From positions 3,179-60,235 of the forward strand of contig JAKCWW010001139.1 of assembly GCA_026260175.1 (NCBI GenBank): a stretch of 57,057 nucleotides of DNA. The letters are read 5' to 3'. Below, in pieces: positions 53,839 through 57,057 of this stretch. Numbering within the stretch: the stretch's first letter is position 1; every line of letters begins with the position of its first letter. The notes under the pieces are model-generated. The model made no database searches. It was given only the letters and a program-made list of their open reading frames with translations, and had not been told where the DNA came from. The translations under genes were made by a program, and so were the position numbers. This stretch comes from Reticulitermes lucifugus. Its lineage: Eukaryota; Arthropoda; Insecta; Blattodea; Rhinotermitidae.

Positions 53839-55599
53839 TGCGTGGCATTCTGCCTTATTAATGATATTAGATTGTGACACTTTACTGCAGAAACTGTAGG
53901 CTACTTAACCTATGCTGTCTGAATTAATTCTTTTGAAGTTCTGAAGTGAAATTCCTGCGGTTACAAGAATGCTTGATCAGAGTATAACCTGCTTACAATG
54001 TTTGACTTATGTCCAATCTTTTACATTACAGAATTTCAAGAGGCACTTGGAAATTAGAATTTTGCTGACTACGGATATTGTGAATTGAAAAATTCTGGAA
54101 AGATACCCACATATGTATATAAGATACTAAGTTATAAGGAAATATGCACTAAATTTTGTTATCAGCTACAAACTTGCCATGAAATTCTTAGCCAAAACTG
54201 TCCGCTGCAATACCGACTAAATCATACCTTCCCCTGCGGAGTATTACTGTAATAATCTGCTCTTACCAGTATGAATTACCAACTATATAATGATAAAATA
54301 TAAAACGCCAAATTTGTGTTTGACTTTACAGGTTCTAACTATATTACTATTCGAAGCTACTTTACAATTATTGAGTAGCTGAGATGTATTTGTGCTGTTC
54401 TTTTATTTATCTCTACCAAATACCAAGACCTATGATTACCTAAAAAAAACACACACTGCAAGAAGACACAATGTCTAGCACTTTCAAATGTGAAATACGT
54501 ACGCATACAGATATTTAAGAATCCGTCTCACAAAAGAAAGAAAGGCGGTTGTGTCGCTCTTGAAACCACACACAAGGTAAAGAACTGTGTCGCAGACATG
54601 CAGCCGCATATATTGCGCTCACTAGGAAGTAATGGATAGAAGGGGACACCTTAGGCCACTTGCTGTCGGTAAGTAACTGTCGATGTAAATCTAGCACTAG
54701 GCAGCGAAAAAGATCGTCACCACTGTACATAAAATACTATCGGACATATAGTATGAGTTGAAACTTTATCACGTAATATAATGTGGAATATTTTGGTCTC
54801 GAATGTATAGATCTTATGACTTATTGTTGTGTTACCAATCGGAATTCAGTCTAGACTTCATAAGCCAGTTTAATGCATAGAGTTTGGTATTAATTATTAT
54901 TCTGCCTATCCTTATTGCTACTACTCGTAGCCCTTGTTTCACGCTCCACTTGTTTCACGTCTTTTCGCTTTAAACCTCCCTGCCAATATACACCACTTTT
55001 TAATTCACGCTTTTTCAGTTTCGGTTTAACACCCTTTGCCTGGTCGCGCTTTATAATGCTATCCCCTATCTATTCCATTATTTCTTATGGGAATATCACT
55101 TTTGATTTACGCATTTTTTTATTTACGCCGGCTTTTTCAGGAAAAAAACTAGCACGTAAAAAGGACGTTGGTGTACATACTTTTTTAATACCTTATCAAC
55201 ACAGTAAAATTTAATTTATATTAATGTCAAAATCCCGTATTTAGCTTTAGCTTCATTAGCAGTGTAACGTCCTAATTATTTTTAGCTTTCTGAGAAATGC
55301 TTATTCAAATGAGTGTACACAAGTTAATTTGCTTGTAAATTGCACAACAAAGCAAATAAAGTAAAGCGAATATATATGTGTGGAAGGAGTGTCATATTAC
55401 CACAGGGAACTCCCACAAAATTCACTCTCATAATATAAAAAAGGCACCCGGACAATAAAATAGCCTAAAAACTTCACAACGACACAAAATGATGAACTAC
55501 AGAGAATAGGGAGTCGAATTCAAACTTGTAGTAGAGATTATTTTTCCATCTTACCGCTGAGCTAGCATCGTGACACCAACTAGAGAGTTTGAGTAATCC
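53839..55599. other. unique AT-rich DNA
   Basis: No supported gene, SINE or tandem repeat. Confidence 0.5.
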
Positions 55600-55830
55600 T
55601 ATATATAAGGCTTTTCCATAGCATTATTTTATATAGCAGTGAAACATGGAAGATTTTCCAGAACGTCGTCAATATGATTGACTCCTTTGACAGGAAAACA
55701 CTGAGGAATATATTTGGGCCCATACAGGAAAAAGGGGGTGTGGAATATTAGGCCTCCATAGAGTGCGGATATCTAAAAATTGTATGGTGATGATGAAGAT
55801 GCACTACGTGTCTGAGATCATGCATTTATG
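55600..55830 (+). pseudogene. LINE ORF2 C-terminal fragment
   Basis: Reads a degraded ALFYIAVKHGRF (for LYGSETW), then DRKTLRNIFGPIQEK and KLYGDDEDA. The order (SETW, FERKxLRKIFGP, ELYKLYGDDD) is that of a third LINE ORF2 C-terminal type. Stops and frameshifts make it dead. Confidence 0.7.
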
Positions 55831-56640
55831 ATTTATTTAATGATGACGTCATTATATCAGACCAGGCCTACAAAGCAACGAATGACAGTATTGCGATGAA
55901 TAATGACCTGACAAGGGCGTGAAAGGAAGCTGTCCTTGCAGAGGTTTGAGGTAGTAATCCAGCAATTGTCTGGAGGCACTAGGAGCGACAAAGTGTGTAC
56001 CTCAGATGAAATAGGGTGGCGACCGGGAAAGGAATTGGGGTATCTCCGGAATAAAAACTATTTACCATTTCGACCAAAATATGCAGTTAAAAATATAGCC
56101 TACAAGATATTTGTATTATATATAGGGTATTTAATTAATTACAGGCTGTTAAAAGGGAGAAGCCTCTCCCTCAATACGACCCGACGCTTTTATTTTACCC
56201 CCCCCCTCTCCCTCACAAGCTCATCTACAGTATATCTTCAGAATGTCTCCCTTCCTCCAATTTAACCCTACAAAGCATGATAACAGCTGTATGCGCATCT
56301 TCTCAAATTCCACCCATGTAGGACTCAGGGGACTCAAACCTATTCAGTAAAAATTTTGACTCGTGATACAAACTGAATTAAAAATCCCAGTTCCAAATTT
56401 AAAAGAAATGATAAAACGTACCGACATGGCGAACGTACTCAAGGGCAGACTAGCTCGACTGCTTCGAAATCGTGAGGTAAAATATTCAACTTTCAGCCAG
56501 GCAACTGATAATGATCTAAGGTTTTATGGTTTATCTTTGTCTCTCCAGACTATTATCACGATAGTATCGCCTCTTTTACAGATAGGCCGCGATTGAATCC
56601 TTCCTCTCCAGTTTAATATTTATTAGTCATCCCAATTATA
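55831..56640. other. unique DNA
   Basis: Includes a CT-rich run (56190-56260). A 77-codon frame (56363-56596) has no signature. Confidence 0.45.
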
Positions 56641-56880
56641 ACTGGAATAGCTCAGTCAAAGGAGTGACAAGATTACGAGGTGGACTACCGAGGAATCGTG
56701 GTTCAATTGCTAGCAGTGGCAAGATATTTCAAACGGGTTCTGGAACCTGCCAAGCTTCCTACTTAATTGGTATCGATACCATTTTCCTCGGGATTGAGTG
56801 GCTGGGGCATAAAGCTAATCAGTCACCTCCGTTATTCCGAGTTTAAGAATAAATGAAATGCACCTTCACCCAACTTTCGC
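56641..56880 (+). mobile_element. SINE-A related copy, strongly diverged
   Basis: CTGGAATAGCTCAGTCAAAG head, GTGGTTCAATTGC B-box, TTCTGGAACCTGCCAAGCTT and TTTCCTCGGGATTG body parts follow the A order. Confidence 0.55.
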
Positions 56881-57001
56881 CTTCGTGGCGTTTACAAGGA
56901 AAAAATTTACTCTTTACTTTCATATAGTCATCCTAAATATTTGACGCTTTATAAGCCTTTACTAATTTACAGCATTCCTAAGTAATAATAATAATATATA
57001 A

Positions 57002-57057
57002 CCATGGCTCAACAGCCCTATATGGGCTCGGGCCTCCTCTTGCCTCCTCTTTCCGAG
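57002..57057 (-). mobile_element. SINE-D 3' end, cut by window edge
   Basis: CCATGGCTCAACAGCCCTAT matches the reversed 3' end of the D copies at 9346 and 42937. The rest lies outside. Confidence 0.75.

Overview
The window looks like repeat-dense intergenic DNA from a large animal genome, most likely an insect. The reasons are the many tRNA-derived SINEs, jockey-clade non-LTR retrotransposons, a Ty3/gypsy element, Penelope-type hammerhead-like motifs and long stretches of AT-rich unique DNA with no long reading frame. The repeat load would suit a polyneopteran (cockroach, termite, stick insect or orthopteran), but I cannot name a species. No intact protein-coding host gene, tRNA gene, rRNA gene or CRISPR array is supported. 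Two runs of N mark assembly gaps (10791-11088 and 24136-24332).

Layout. 1-12.4 kb: unique AT-rich DNA with SINEs of four families (called A to D here), a 23-bp minisatellite (4861-5335), a 64-bp triplicate (7800-7992) and hammerhead-like motifs, of which 6006-6048 is the best preserved. 12.4-19.1 kb: broken jockey copies in both orientations. One ORF1 (gag) is split by a 4.36-kb insertion made of about 41 units of a 75-76-bp satellite. Its two outer ends are in inverted orientation, and a further 1.27-kb core holding a frameshifted unknown reading frame is inserted inside it. 19.7-32.2 kb: a region bounded by a diverged duplication (19797-20440 and 31110-32210), with 10-bp and 40-bp tandem arrays, the longest jockey copy (22200-26428, minus strand) and a second jockey piece (28932-30616, plus strand) bracketed by 0.35-kb direct repeats. 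32.2-34.5 kb: mostly unique. 34.5-39.5 kb: a decayed Ty3/gypsy LTR retrotransposon on the minus strand with both LTRs, primer-binding site, gag, protease, RT, RNase H and integrase remnants. 39.5-57 kb: unique DNA with SINEs, five decayed LINE ORF2 C-terminal fragments, an 82-bp perfect-hairpin MITE and a possible host core promoter near 53.8 kb.

Nothing here works as an operon or pathway. The biology is that of mobile elements nesting in one another: SINEs use LINE machinery, the satellite compound element sits in a jockey gag, and its core sits in the satellite. The most unusual objects are the nested satellite insertion with its unknown passenger frame (14228-18585) and the dispersed hammerhead-like motifs with compensating stem changes. 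Because a second jockey copy lies in the same window, the satellite insertion point can be mapped to within a few bases by self-comparison. Coordinates of SINE and decayed-element edges are accurate to roughly 5-20 bases.
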